NCBI GenBank assembly: GCA_964525625.1
Contig: CAZGKY010000091.1
Coordinates: forward strand, 1 to 8,910
DNA length: 8,910 nt
Origin: Stramentimicrobium sp964525625
GTDB lineage: Bacteria > Atribacterota > Phoenicimicrobiia > Phoenicimicrobiales > Stramentimicrobiaceae
Reading direction: 5' to 3'
Under the pieces are notes generated by a model. The model saw only the letters and a program-made list of their open reading frames with translations. It was not told the origin of the DNA and made no database searches. Both the position numbers and the translations under genes were made by a program. Below, one piece after another: positions 1 through 6,334 of the stretch (position 1 is its first letter; each line of letters begins with the position of its first letter).

Positions 1-20
1 ACAGCCAAACACTTGGCTGT
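1..20 (+). promoter_or_regulatory. Intercistronic hairpin upstream of the TRAP permease genes
   Basis: Bases 1-8 (ACAGCCAA) and 13-20 (TTGGCTGT) form a perfect 8-bp stem around the 4-nt loop ACAC. The stem is GC-richer than its surroundings and lies 23 nt before the dctQ start. No T-run follows, so it is not a textbook intrinsic terminator. In TRAP operons the solute-binding protein gene often precedes the permeases and is expressed more strongly. A hairpin here would fit an mRNA-stabilising or partial-termination element between those genes, but that role is inferred. The stem may extend beyond the window's left edge. Confidence 0.6.
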
Positions 21-43
21 TCTAAAAGATATTAGGGGAATAT

Positions 44-514
44 ATGTTAAGTAAATTTTTGAAATATTTATTAGTTTATATGTTTATTTTGCTTGTAATA
101 ACAGTTCTTCTTCAAGTATTTAGTCGATATACTTTAGCTGTTGCTATTCCATGGACAGAAGATGGTGCTCGCTTAATTTTAATTGCTATAACTTTTTTAG
201 GTGCTGCAGTAGCTCTTAGAGATGATGAACATGTTGCAATTAATTTTTTTTTAAAAAAAATACCATTTAGACAAAAAAGATATGTTAACATGTTTATTAA
301 TATATTAATTTTGTTTTTTTTAATTTATTTTATTAAAGGTAGTATAGAAATGACTATTAAAAATTGGATTCTTCCAGTAGTATCTTTTCCTAAATTAAAA
401 ATTGGCTATATATATTTATTTCTACCATTTAGCGCTTTGCTGATGGTGTATTTTCTTATCCTTAAAATTATAAAGGATATTAATAATATAAAAAATAGAA
501 ATATAATTAGTTAA
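44..514 (+). CDS. dctQ: TRAP transporter small permease subunit (DctQ family)
   Basis: This is the small membrane subunit of a tripartite ATP-independent periplasmic transporter. It pairs with the large permease to import an organic acid, usually with sodium, after delivery by a periplasmic binding protein. The 156-residue length is normal for the family. Four hydrophobic segments are visible at about residues 8-28, 40-60, 82-102 and 120-145. The family pattern is present: an Arg after the first helix (QVFSRY), a PWTED stretch before the second, then FLGAAVALRDDEH with the typical HV/HI motif. AGGGGA at 34-39 is a good ribosome binding site for the ATG at 44. The large permease follows after 37 nt in the same direction, so the two are co-transcribed. 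The substrate cannot be read from this subunit. A T9-A8 tract lies in the gene at 244-260. Confidence 0.92.
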   Translation: MLSKFLKYLLVYMFILLVITVLLQVFSRYTLAVAIPWTEDGARLILIAITFLGAAVALRDDEHVAINFFLKKIPFRQKRYVNMFINILILFFLIYFIKGSIEMTIKNWILPVVSFPKLKIGYIYLFLPFSALLMVYFLILKIIKDINNIKNRNIIS

Positions 515-551
515 TAGATAGAAAATATTCACAAATTTCAGGGAGAAATAA

Positions 552-1841
552 ATGTCATTCTTATTCATTATACTTTTGATAATTTTACTTTTTATTGGTA
601 TGCCAGTAGCTTTTTCAACAAGTATAACTCCTTTAATTATAATGATTATTGAAAAAGGAGATTTTAATATTGATACAGCTATTATTTCGACCAAAATGTT
701 TTCTGGTATTAACAAATTTACTCTTTTAGCTATCCCGTTGTTTTTGCTTGCAGGGAGATTAATGAATGTTGGAGGAATGACTAATAAAATTTTTAAATTT
801 GCAGATGTATTAATTGGTCATTGGAAAGGTGGAATGGGACATACTAATATATTAGCAAGTGTTATCTTTGCAGGAATGACTGGATCTGCGCTATCTGATG
901 CAGCAGGTTTGGGAATGATTGAACTTAAGGCAATGAGAGATGCAGGTTATGATGATGATTTTTCAATTGCTATTACAGGAGCTTCTTCCCTAATTGGACC
1001 AATTATACCTCCAAGTATTGCTGCAGTTATTTATGCTGTCTTAGCAGGAGTTTCTATTGGGAAAATATTAATTGCTGGAATCATTCCTGGACTATTAATG
1101 GCGATTATGTTAATGCTTATGGTTACTTTTTATGTTCGGAAAAAGAATTATCCTACTAGGAAGAAAGCATCCTTTCAAGAAATTATAAATAGTTTTCGGG
1201 ATTCTTTTTTAGAATTACTCACTCCTCTTATTATTATAGGAGGTATGTTAAGTGGATTTTTTACTGCTACTGAAGCAGCTGCTATTGCTGTGTTATATGC
1301 ATTTATTATCGGCACTTTTGTTTATAGAGCATTCGACTTAAATAATTTGTTTGAAGTTCTATATGAAACTGCTAAGGATACAGCCTGTATTATGTTTATA
1401 ATGGCAGCAGCATCGTTTTATGGTTGGCTATTAATTAGATCGCGAATTCCAATAATAGTATTAGAATTTCTTACCTCTCTTACTCAAAATAGATTAATTA
1501 TTTTATTTATTATTGAATTATTCTTATTATTTATAGGATGTTTTATGGAAACTATTGCAGCATTAAGTATTGTAGTCCCTATTATTATTCCAGTACTTAC
1601 TAAATTTCAAATAGACCCTATTCATTTTGGTGTCATTATTATTTTAAATTTAGTAATTGGTCTTTTAACTCCTCCTTTTGGGGAAGTTCTTTTTATATTA
1701 CATAAAATAAGTAAAGTTCCTTTAGAGAGAATCGTGAAATGTATTTTACCATTTCTTATTCCTTTATTTATTACTTTATTATTAGTGACTGTTTTCCCAA
1801 AAATTGTGACATGGTTACCATCCATATTCTTTATTAGGTAG
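552..1841 (+). CDS. dctM: TRAP transporter large permease subunit (DctM family)
   Basis: This is the large subunit of the TRAP transporter and forms the transport channel in the inner membrane. Its 429 residues are the usual family length, and the protein is hydrophobic almost throughout, with about a dozen membrane segments. Family signatures are clear: GGMGHTNILAS from about residue 94, FAGMTGSALSDAAGLG just after it, and GPIIPPS at 149-155. A second half carries the matching repeat with FFTATEAAAIAVLYA and a late LTPPFGEVLF segment. GGGAG at 541-545 lies six bases before the ATG at 552. The gene follows the small permease by 37 nt. No solute-binding protein follows; the next gene is 315 nt away and unrelated, so the binding protein is probably upstream of the window. 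The substrate is undetermined, and C4-dicarboxylates should not be assumed. Confidence 0.95.
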   Translation: MSFLFIILLIILLFIGMPVAFSTSITPLIIMIIEKGDFNIDTAIISTKMFSGINKFTLLAIPLFLLAGRLMNVGGMTNKIFKFADVLIGHWKGGMGHTNILASVIFAGMTGSALSDAAGLGMIELKAMRDAGYDDDFSIAITGASSLIGPIIPPSIAAVIYAVLAGVSIGKILIAGIIPGLLMAIMLMLMVTFYVRKKNYPTRKKASFQEIINSFRDSFLELLTPLIIIGGMLSGFFTATEAAAIAVLYAFIIGTFVYRAFDLNNLFEVLYETAKDTACIMFIMAAASFYGWLLIRSRIPIIVLEFLTSLTQNRLIILFIIELFLLFIGCFMETIAALSIVVPIIIPVLTKFQIDPIHFGVIIILNLVIGLLTPPFGEVLFILHKISKVPLERIVKCILPFLIPLFITLLLVTVFPKIVTWLPSIFFIR

Positions 1842-1964
1842 TAGAGCATTTTAAATTGTTTGTAGACAGCAATAAATAGGTTGCGAAGAAGTTTTTATCT
1901 TTAAATTCAATATATATGGATCAAGTTGTACTAGTAAACGCTATGTTTTAATTTTAATAAATAT

Positions 1965-2001
1965 TTTAATTTCTTTTATAAAGTGGTTAAAAGAAATTAA
2001 A
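1965..2001. repeat. Perfect 14-bp inverted repeat with 9-nt loop
   Basis: Bases 1965-1978 (TTTAATTTCTTTTA) are exactly complementary to 1988-2001 (TAAAAGAAATTAAA), separated by the loop TAAAGTGGT. It starts 124 nt after the dctM stop. A stem of this length without mismatch is unlikely by chance, even in AT-rich DNA, because it includes a C-G pair inside a biased purine/pyrimidine arm. It could terminate the TRAP transcript, although no clean T-run follows. It could also be an operator for a dimeric regulator. Confidence 0.7.
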
Positions 2002-2016
2002 TACTAATTGATTATT

Positions 2017-2044
2017 TTAATAAAAATTAATGATTTTTTATTAA
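2017..2044. repeat. 10-bp AT-only inverted repeat
   Basis: TTAATAAAAA at 2017-2026 is complementary to TTTTTATTAA at 2035-2044 with an 8-nt loop. It contains only A and T, so it could easily arise by chance in this spacer. It is recorded because it lies 15 nt after a longer perfect repeat, and together they make a tandem pair of potential hairpins. Confidence 0.35.
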
Positions 2045-2156
2045 TATAAAAATTAAGTTTTATTTTTTAAATGATTGGATAATTAAAGCTATATAGTAGA
2101 TTAAGAAAATTAATTAAAAATGCTAATAATTATTTATAAAAGGAGTGAAAAATTAA

Positions 2157-3293
2157 ATGACTCCTAGAGAAAGAGTGTTAGCTACTTTAAACCATCAACA
2201 ACCCGATAAGGTTCCAAAAAGTTCAAGATATTCTTCTGTAATTCTTAAAAAATTCAATGAGGAGGTTGGAAGTAATATTCCAGATAGATTTCTTCAACAA
2301 GATAGTCTCAAAAATGGTTTAATTACCAATGAAATACTAGAGGAACAAGGAGTTATTACATTTGAAGATTACTTTAATATTGAATTTCGACATGTTGAGT
2401 TTAAATTTCAGCAAAAAATAAATGATTTTCTTGCTTATCATAATAATCTATCAAAAGATGCTAAGATTGATGAATGGGGTGTTGCTGAAATATATAGCAA
2501 GTCTGAACATTATATTGAAATAAGATCTCCTTTGTCTGAAATTAAGAATATTGAAGAAATAAAAAAATATCCTTGGCCAGATCCAGTTAATGATTGTTGC
2601 CAAGATCATTTAGATGAACTAACCAGGAAATGGCACAAAAAGGGTTATGCGGTAGCAGGATTAATGCAGATGACCATATTTGAACAAGCCTGGTATTTAC
2701 GTGGATTGGAAAATTTATTGCTAGACATGATGGATAATAATATTATTGCAAAATATATATTAGATAAAATTACAGAGATAAGAGTAATCATGGCTCGTAG
2801 ATATGCAGAAGCAGGAGTTGATATTCTAAGATTAGGCGATGACGTTGGCACCCAGAGAGGAATGCTTATGAGTAAAGAATTATGGTGCAGATGGCTTAAG
2901 CCACGCTTATTAGAAGTAATTACCGCCGCAAGGAACGTTAAACCAGATATATTTATATTTTATCATACAGATGGGAAGGTTGATCCAATAATACCAGAGT
3001 TAATTAAAATCGGGATTAATATTCTTAATCCTGTACAGCCGGAGTGTATGGATGTTTATGAATTATATAGAGAATATGGAAAATATCTAACGATCTGGGG
3101 TACTATTGGAACCCAGACTACCTTACCATTTGCTACGGTTAAAGAAATAAAAGATTTAGTTCGAGAACGAATTGAAAAGATCGGGCGTTTTGGAGGATTG
3201 ATATTGGGTCCTACGCATACTATCCAGCCGGATGTTCCTTGGAAGAATATAGTAGCTTTATTTGAAGCTATTAATGAGTATAAGATAAATTAA
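2157..3293 (+). CDS. Uroporphyrinogen decarboxylase (URO-D) superfamily protein, methyltransferase-like
   Basis: This 378-residue cytosolic protein has the URO-D TIM-barrel signature. The N-terminus TPRERVLATLNHQQPDKVP is the classic start of the MtaA/CmuA-like branch. The second half contains a buried barrel strand ending in YHTDGKV (His270-Gly273), then INILNPVQPECMD, a WGTIGTQTTLPF segment and a C-terminal DVPWKNIVALFEAI. The RQAGR-type N-terminal motif of true haem-pathway HemE is absent, so it should not be called hemE. Methyl-transferring relatives bind zinc through His and Cys; here the His is followed by Thr-Asp rather than a Cys. AGGAG at 2141-2145 serves the ATG at 2157. No corrinoid protein or partner methyltransferase is visible nearby, so the substrate is unknown. 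The gene stands alone, 315 nt after dctM and 209 nt before the transketolase gene. Confidence 0.88.
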   Translation: MTPRERVLATLNHQQPDKVPKSSRYSSVILKKFNEEVGSNIPDRFLQQDSLKNGLITNEILEEQGVITFEDYFNIEFRHVEFKFQQKINDFLAYHNNLSKDAKIDEWGVAEIYSKSEHYIEIRSPLSEIKNIEEIKKYPWPDPVNDCCQDHLDELTRKWHKKGYAVAGLMQMTIFEQAWYLRGLENLLLDMMDNNIIAKYILDKITEIRVIMARRYAEAGVDILRLGDDVGTQRGMLMSKELWCRWLKPRLLEVITAARNVKPDIFIFYHTDGKVDPIIPELIKIGINILNPVQPECMDVYELYREYGKYLTIWGTIGTQTTLPFATVKEIKDLVRERIEKIGRFGGLILGPTHTIQPDVPWKNIVALFEAINEYKIN

Positions 3294-3309
3294 GCTAATT
3301 ATTATTGAT

Positions 3310-3343
3310 GAAAGACCCTATAATAAATTATTTTATGGTTTTC
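3310..3343 (+). terminator. Weak imperfect hairpin after the URO-D gene
   Basis: GAAA (3310-3313), ACC (3315-3317) and ATAA (3320-3323) can pair with TTAT (3333-3336), GGT (3337-3339) and TTTC (3340-3343), leaving a one-base and a two-base bulge and a 9-nt loop. It begins 17 nt after the stop codon, which is where a terminator would sit. There is no T-run behind it, so the call is tentative. Confidence 0.25.
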
Positions 3344-3454
3344 AGATAAAGATTATTTCAATAAAATTAATATTAATTTTTTCTCTTATGCAAAAATCTT
3401 ATAAATTGTTTGTTGTGTATGGTGCATTGAATTGATTTAAATTATTTCTCTGCC

Positions 3455-3474
3455 TATTTTGAGTTTTCAAAATA
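3455..3474. promoter_or_regulatory. 8-bp palindrome just upstream of the transketolase gene
   Basis: TATTTTGA (3455-3462) and TCAAAATA (3467-3474) are perfectly complementary around the loop GTTT. The site ends 28 nt before the transketolase ATG and 17 nt before its ribosome binding site. That is a suitable place for a repressor operator overlapping the promoter, or for a small hairpin in the leader. No second copy was noticed in the window, and no regulator gene is nearby to link it to. Confidence 0.35.
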
Positions 3475-3502
3475 AATTTAATAAAAAAAAGAAGGTGAAC
3501 CG

Positions 3503-5530
3503 ATGCCTATTTTAAATTCTAAAAACGGAAAGATTAAAAGAGATTATGATCTAGTCCAATTACAGGAGAAAGTAAAAGAGATGAGGGCTTATAATATGGT
3601 AGCCCTTACTGCTGCTGGTTCTGGCCACACTGGAGGAACCCTTTCTATTATGGATATAGCAGCGGCCTTATATCTAAAACATATCAGACATGATCCAGCT
3701 AATCCAGAGTGGGAAGACCGTGATCGGGTCTTCTGGTCAGTTGGACATAAAGCACCAGCACTATATGTAGCCCTGGGAATGGCGGGCTATTTTCCTATTG
3801 ATGAGGTAGTAAAGTTAAGAAAACTCTGGTCTGGTTTTGAAGGACACCCCAATCGTTTTAAACTTCCTGGTATTGAGTTATCTAGTGGTTCTCTGGGACA
3901 GGGATTGGGAGTGGCAGTAGGATGTGCTTTAAATGCGCGCTTGGAGAAGAAAGATTATAAGACTTATTGTATTTTGGGAGATGGAGAATTAGACGAAGGT
4001 TCAGTATGGGAATCAATTATGTCTGCTGCGCACTATCAGCTGGATAATCTTATTGCTATTGTTGATCGTAACCGTTTGCAGATTGACGGACCCACTGAAG
4101 AGGTTATGAAACTAGAAAAACTAACTGAAAAATGGCAATCCTTTGGCTGGCAGGTTTTGGAGATGGATGGGCACAATATGAAAGAAATACTGGCTACTTT
4201 GGAGAAGGCAATAAAAATTAAAGGACAGCCGATAGTAATTATTGCTCATACTGTGAAAGGTAAAGAGGTCTCTTTTGCAGAGAATGTAGTGGGTTATCAT
4301 GGGATCTGTCCCAAGGATGGCCTTACTGGTTCAGAATCATTAGAAAAAGCCTTGCAGGATATTAAGGCACCTGGTTTTGACCAGGAAAAAGTAGATAAAT
4401 TAATTAAAATAGCCTGTACTTATCAAGAGGAAGTAAACCGAAAAGTGGAGCAGGCTATGCCCAAATTTAGTAAAGATTACTGGTGGAATAGTCAGGATAT
4501 AATGAAGGTTGAAATGATTCCTACCCGTAATGGATTTGGGGAAGCTATTGAAGAATTAGGTGCTTTACCTGAGGTAGTTACCTTTGGAGCAGATATTACC
4601 AGTTCAATAAAAATGGACCAATTCTATGCCAAATATCCGGAGAGAAAAGAACGTTTTTTTGAAATGGGTATTGCTGAGCAAAATATGACCTTAGCAGCGG
4701 CTGGTTTTGCCAAGGAAGGTAAGATTGCCTTTATTGGTTCCTATGGAGTTTTTGTTACTGGTAGAAACTGGGATCAGATTAGAACTACTCTTTGTTATAA
4801 CAATTTTAATGTCAAAATAGCCAATGCTCATGGAGGATTATCGGTTGGCCCAGATGGAGCCACTCATCAAGCCTTGGAAGAGATTAGTAATATGTATTAT
4901 CTACCTAATATGCATATAATTGTTCCTGCTGATTCCCTGGAGACAAAGAAGGGAACCAGGGCAGTAGCCAAAATATCAGGACCTGCTGTAATCCGTTATG
5001 CACGAGAAGCTACTCCGGTTATTACTCAAGAAAATACTCCTTATGAATTTGGGGTAGCTAATATAATTCGTTTTAGAGGAGAAAAAGAAAACTTTATTGA
5101 TGCCTTTGAAACAAAGCTTAGTAAAGACTATCAAAACGAGAAAGAAGATATTGCTATTATTGCCTGTGGACCAATGGTTGCAGAAGCAATGCGGGCTGCT
5201 TATATTCTAAAAAAGGAATATAATTTAGAAACCAGGATTATAAATATGCATACAGTTAAACCTATCGACAAAGCGGCAATAATAAGAGCAACTCAGGAAA
5301 TAGGAATTGTGCTTACTGCTGAAGAACATCAAAAGGGAGGATTTGGGAATATAATAGCAGGGGTGATTGCCACTGGTAAGACTTATAATACACCATTTCT
5401 CTTCGATATGATCGGGGTAAATGATGAATTTGGCCTTTCTGGTGCACCCTGGGAATTATTGAAGGTGTTTGGTTTGACTGCTGAACATCTGGCTAAAAGA
5501 GCGAAGGAATTGTTTGATAAAAAGAAATAA
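3503..5530 (+). CDS. tkt: Transketolase, single-chain
   Basis: Transketolase moves two-carbon ketol units between sugar phosphates in the non-oxidative pentose phosphate pathway, using thiamine diphosphate and a divalent metal in the cytosol. All three domains are present in one 675-residue chain. The ThDP-binding N-terminal domain has GSGHTGG (39-45), VGHKAPALY, LSSGSLGQGLG and the metal/ThDP motif GDGELDEG (159-166) ending at VDRNRLQIDG with Asn190. The pyrimidine domain starts near IPTRNGFGEA and carries FEMGIAEQNM with the catalytic Glu392, then HGGLSVGPDGATHQ. The C-terminal domain follows, with CGPMVAEAM and AEEHQKGGFG. The wording resembles the transketolase clade often encoded as two separate subunits; here the halves are joined. 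AAGGTGA at 3492-3498 supports the ATG at 3503. A small cyclophilin-fold gene follows after 25 nt. Codon use is richer in G and C than in the TRAP genes. Confidence 0.95.
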   Translation: MPILNSKNGKIKRDYDLVQLQEKVKEMRAYNMVALTAAGSGHTGGTLSIMDIAAALYLKHIRHDPANPEWEDRDRVFWSVGHKAPALYVALGMAGYFPIDEVVKLRKLWSGFEGHPNRFKLPGIELSSGSLGQGLGVAVGCALNARLEKKDYKTYCILGDGELDEGSVWESIMSAAHYQLDNLIAIVDRNRLQIDGPTEEVMKLEKLTEKWQSFGWQVLEMDGHNMKEILATLEKAIKIKGQPIVIIAHTVKGKEVSFAENVVGYHGICPKDGLTGSESLEKALQDIKAPGFDQEKVDKLIKIACTYQEEVNRKVEQAMPKFSKDYWWNSQDIMKVEMIPTRNGFGEAIEELGALPEVVTFGADITSSIKMDQFYAKYPERKERFFEMGIAEQNMTLAAAGFAKEGKIAFIGSYGVFVTGRNWDQIRTTLCYNNFNVKIANAHGGLSVGPDGATHQALEEISNMYYLPNMHIIVPADSLETKKGTRAVAKISGPAVIRYAREATPVITQENTPYEFGVANIIRFRGEKENFIDAFETKLSKDYQNEKEDIAIIACGPMVAEAMRAAYILKKEYNLETRIINMHTVKPIDKAAIIRATQEIGIVLTAEEHQKGGFGNIIAGVIATGKTYNTPFLFDMIGVNDEFGLSGAPWELLKVFGLTAEHLAKRAKELFDKKK

Positions 5531-5555
5531 AAGGCAAAGGGGAGTGGTTATAAAA

Positions 5556-5927
5556 ATGAAAAAAATTGAGATAATAGCAGGAGATATCAGGGTAGAAGCT
5601 GAGCTAAACGATAGCAAAACAGCAGAAAGAATTTGGGAATTATTACCAATAGAAGGTAGAGTAAACACCTGGGGAGATGAAATATATTTCTCCATTGGTG
5701 AAAAAATCGACCTAGAAAAAGGAGCCAGTGAAGTTGTTTCCATAGGGGACTTAGCCTATTGGCCACCTGGTGAGGCATTCTGTATCTTCTTTGGAAAAAC
5801 CCCTGCCAGTTATGGTGATGAAATTAGAGCGGCAAGTGCGGTAAATGTTTTTGGTAGGATTATTGGTGACCCTAAAGTATTAAAACAGGTTAAAATAAAT
5901 AACAAAATGTTGATTAATAAAAAATAG
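5556..5927 (+). CDS. Cyclophilin-like fold protein (TM1367/DUF369-like)
   Basis: This small protein of 123 residues resembles the cyclophilin-like beta-barrel family typified by Thermotoga TM1367, about the same length. Visible family features are KKIEIIAGDIRVEAELNDSKTA at the start, IWELLPIEGRVNTWGDEIYFSI, a central GDLAYWPPGEAFCIFFGKTP, and a late NVFGRIIGD. Peptidyl-prolyl isomerase activity has not been shown for this family as far as I know, so no reaction is assigned. The frame is open upstream into the end of the transketolase gene. I chose the ATG at 5556 because AAGGGGAG (5537-5544) precedes it, and the earlier GTG at 5544 overlaps that binding site. It lies 25 nt after the transketolase stop and is almost certainly co-transcribed with it. 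No signal peptide is seen, so it should be cytosolic. Confidence 0.85.
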   Translation: MKKIEIIAGDIRVEAELNDSKTAERIWELLPIEGRVNTWGDEIYFSIGEKIDLEKGASEVVSIGDLAYWPPGEAFCIFFGKTPASYGDEIRAASAVNVFGRIIGDPKVLKQVKINNKMLINKK

Positions 5928-6164
5928 GTAGTAATATAAGAAATTTACACTTAGAATCTAATTAAAAAGAAAGATGAATTGAGTATATTTCTCTGAGAAT
6001 CTACAATTACTGACTAAGATTACAAACTACTTAAAGTCAACTGTCCATTCAGAAATATTGTAGAATGTTTGGAGTAATAATTTGTCATAATAATAACATT
6101 AATTTTAACCCTTCTCCAGAGATATAGATAAACCCTATTTTGTGTTTGATAGTAGATGAGTTGG

Positions 6165-6177
6165 CCAGAACATCTGG
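6165..6177. repeat. Short inverted repeat CCAGA-ACA-TCTGG
   Basis: Five-base arms at 6165-6169 and 6173-6177 are perfectly complementary around ACA. The GC content of the arms is high for this spacer. It could be a regulator half-site pair for the operon starting at 6335, but a repeat this short can be chance. Confidence 0.3.
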
Positions 6178-6188
6178 GGCAATCGGGG

Positions 6189-6208
6189 AGAAAAAAAGTG
6201 TTTTTTCT
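6189..6208 (+). repeat. Inverted repeat AGAAAAAA / TTTTTTCT
   Basis: AGAAAAAA (6189-6196) pairs with TTTTTTCT (6201-6208) around the 4-nt loop AGTG. The stem is nearly all A-T, so it would be weak as RNA, although a T-run is built into its right arm. It lies 12 nt after the CCAGA repeat. It could be a feeble terminator or a chance feature of a homopolymer-rich stretch. Confidence 0.3.
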
Positions 6209-6334
6209 ATCACCTTACTTGCCAGCGATACCATAAAAACTTACTGTTAAACAATGTAAACTATATTATTAGTTCTACTGCTCAAGTATAATTATTTAAT
6301 ACTCGGGAGGAAATTTAATTTAATCTGGGAATTA

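Larger units (their letters stand above)
1842..2156. other. AT-rich spacer between the TRAP operon and the URO-D gene
   Basis: This 315-bp stretch holds no open frame with recognisable protein character and no RNA gene I can identify. It is extremely AT-rich. Two inverted repeats stand out and are listed separately (1965-2001 and 2017-2044). The end of the stretch carries AAAGGAGTG at 2139-2147, the ribosome binding site of the next gene. The spacing suggests that the URO-D gene has its own promoter, but no convincing -35/-10 pair can be chosen in such AT-rich sequence. Confidence 0.6.
5928..6334. other. 407-bp stretch without a convincing gene
   Basis: The first half is AT-rich filler with a short repeated word (AGAATCTA at 5953 and again at 5996). 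The second half, about 6131-6250, is less AT-rich and is open on both strands: a 39-codon frame without an ATG on + (6131-6250) and a 49-codon frame with an ATG on - (6085-6234). I recognise neither. Two inverted repeats lie here (6165-6177 and 6189-6208). GGGAGG at 6305-6310 looks like a ribosome binding site but lies 24 nt before the next ATG. No part of the stretch resembles the missing N-terminal half of the M20 gene downstream. Confidence 0.5.

Noticed and set aside
2157..3293. Annotation as hemE, the haem-pathway uroporphyrinogen decarboxylase.
   Set aside because: The RQAGR-type N-terminal motif is absent, the start matches the MtaA/CmuA-like branch, and no other haem genes are nearby.
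5456..5743. Reverse-strand open frames across the transketolase, cyclophilin-like, dctM and ThDP genes.
   Set aside because: They lie opposite well-supported genes, have low-complexity Ser/Phe/Leu-rich translations and lack recognisable motifs or binding sites.
5514..5927. An earlier start for the cyclophilin-like gene, overlapping the transketolase end.
   Set aside because: The extra 14 residues are Lys/Arg-rich read-through of the transketolase tail and ribosome binding site. The ATG at 5556 has a proper binding site and gives the usual family length.
5986..6003. A TPP riboswitch, suggested by CTGAGA near 5993 and the nearby ThDP enzymes.
   Set aside because: Only that single word is present. 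The other conserved parts of the THI element are not found around it.
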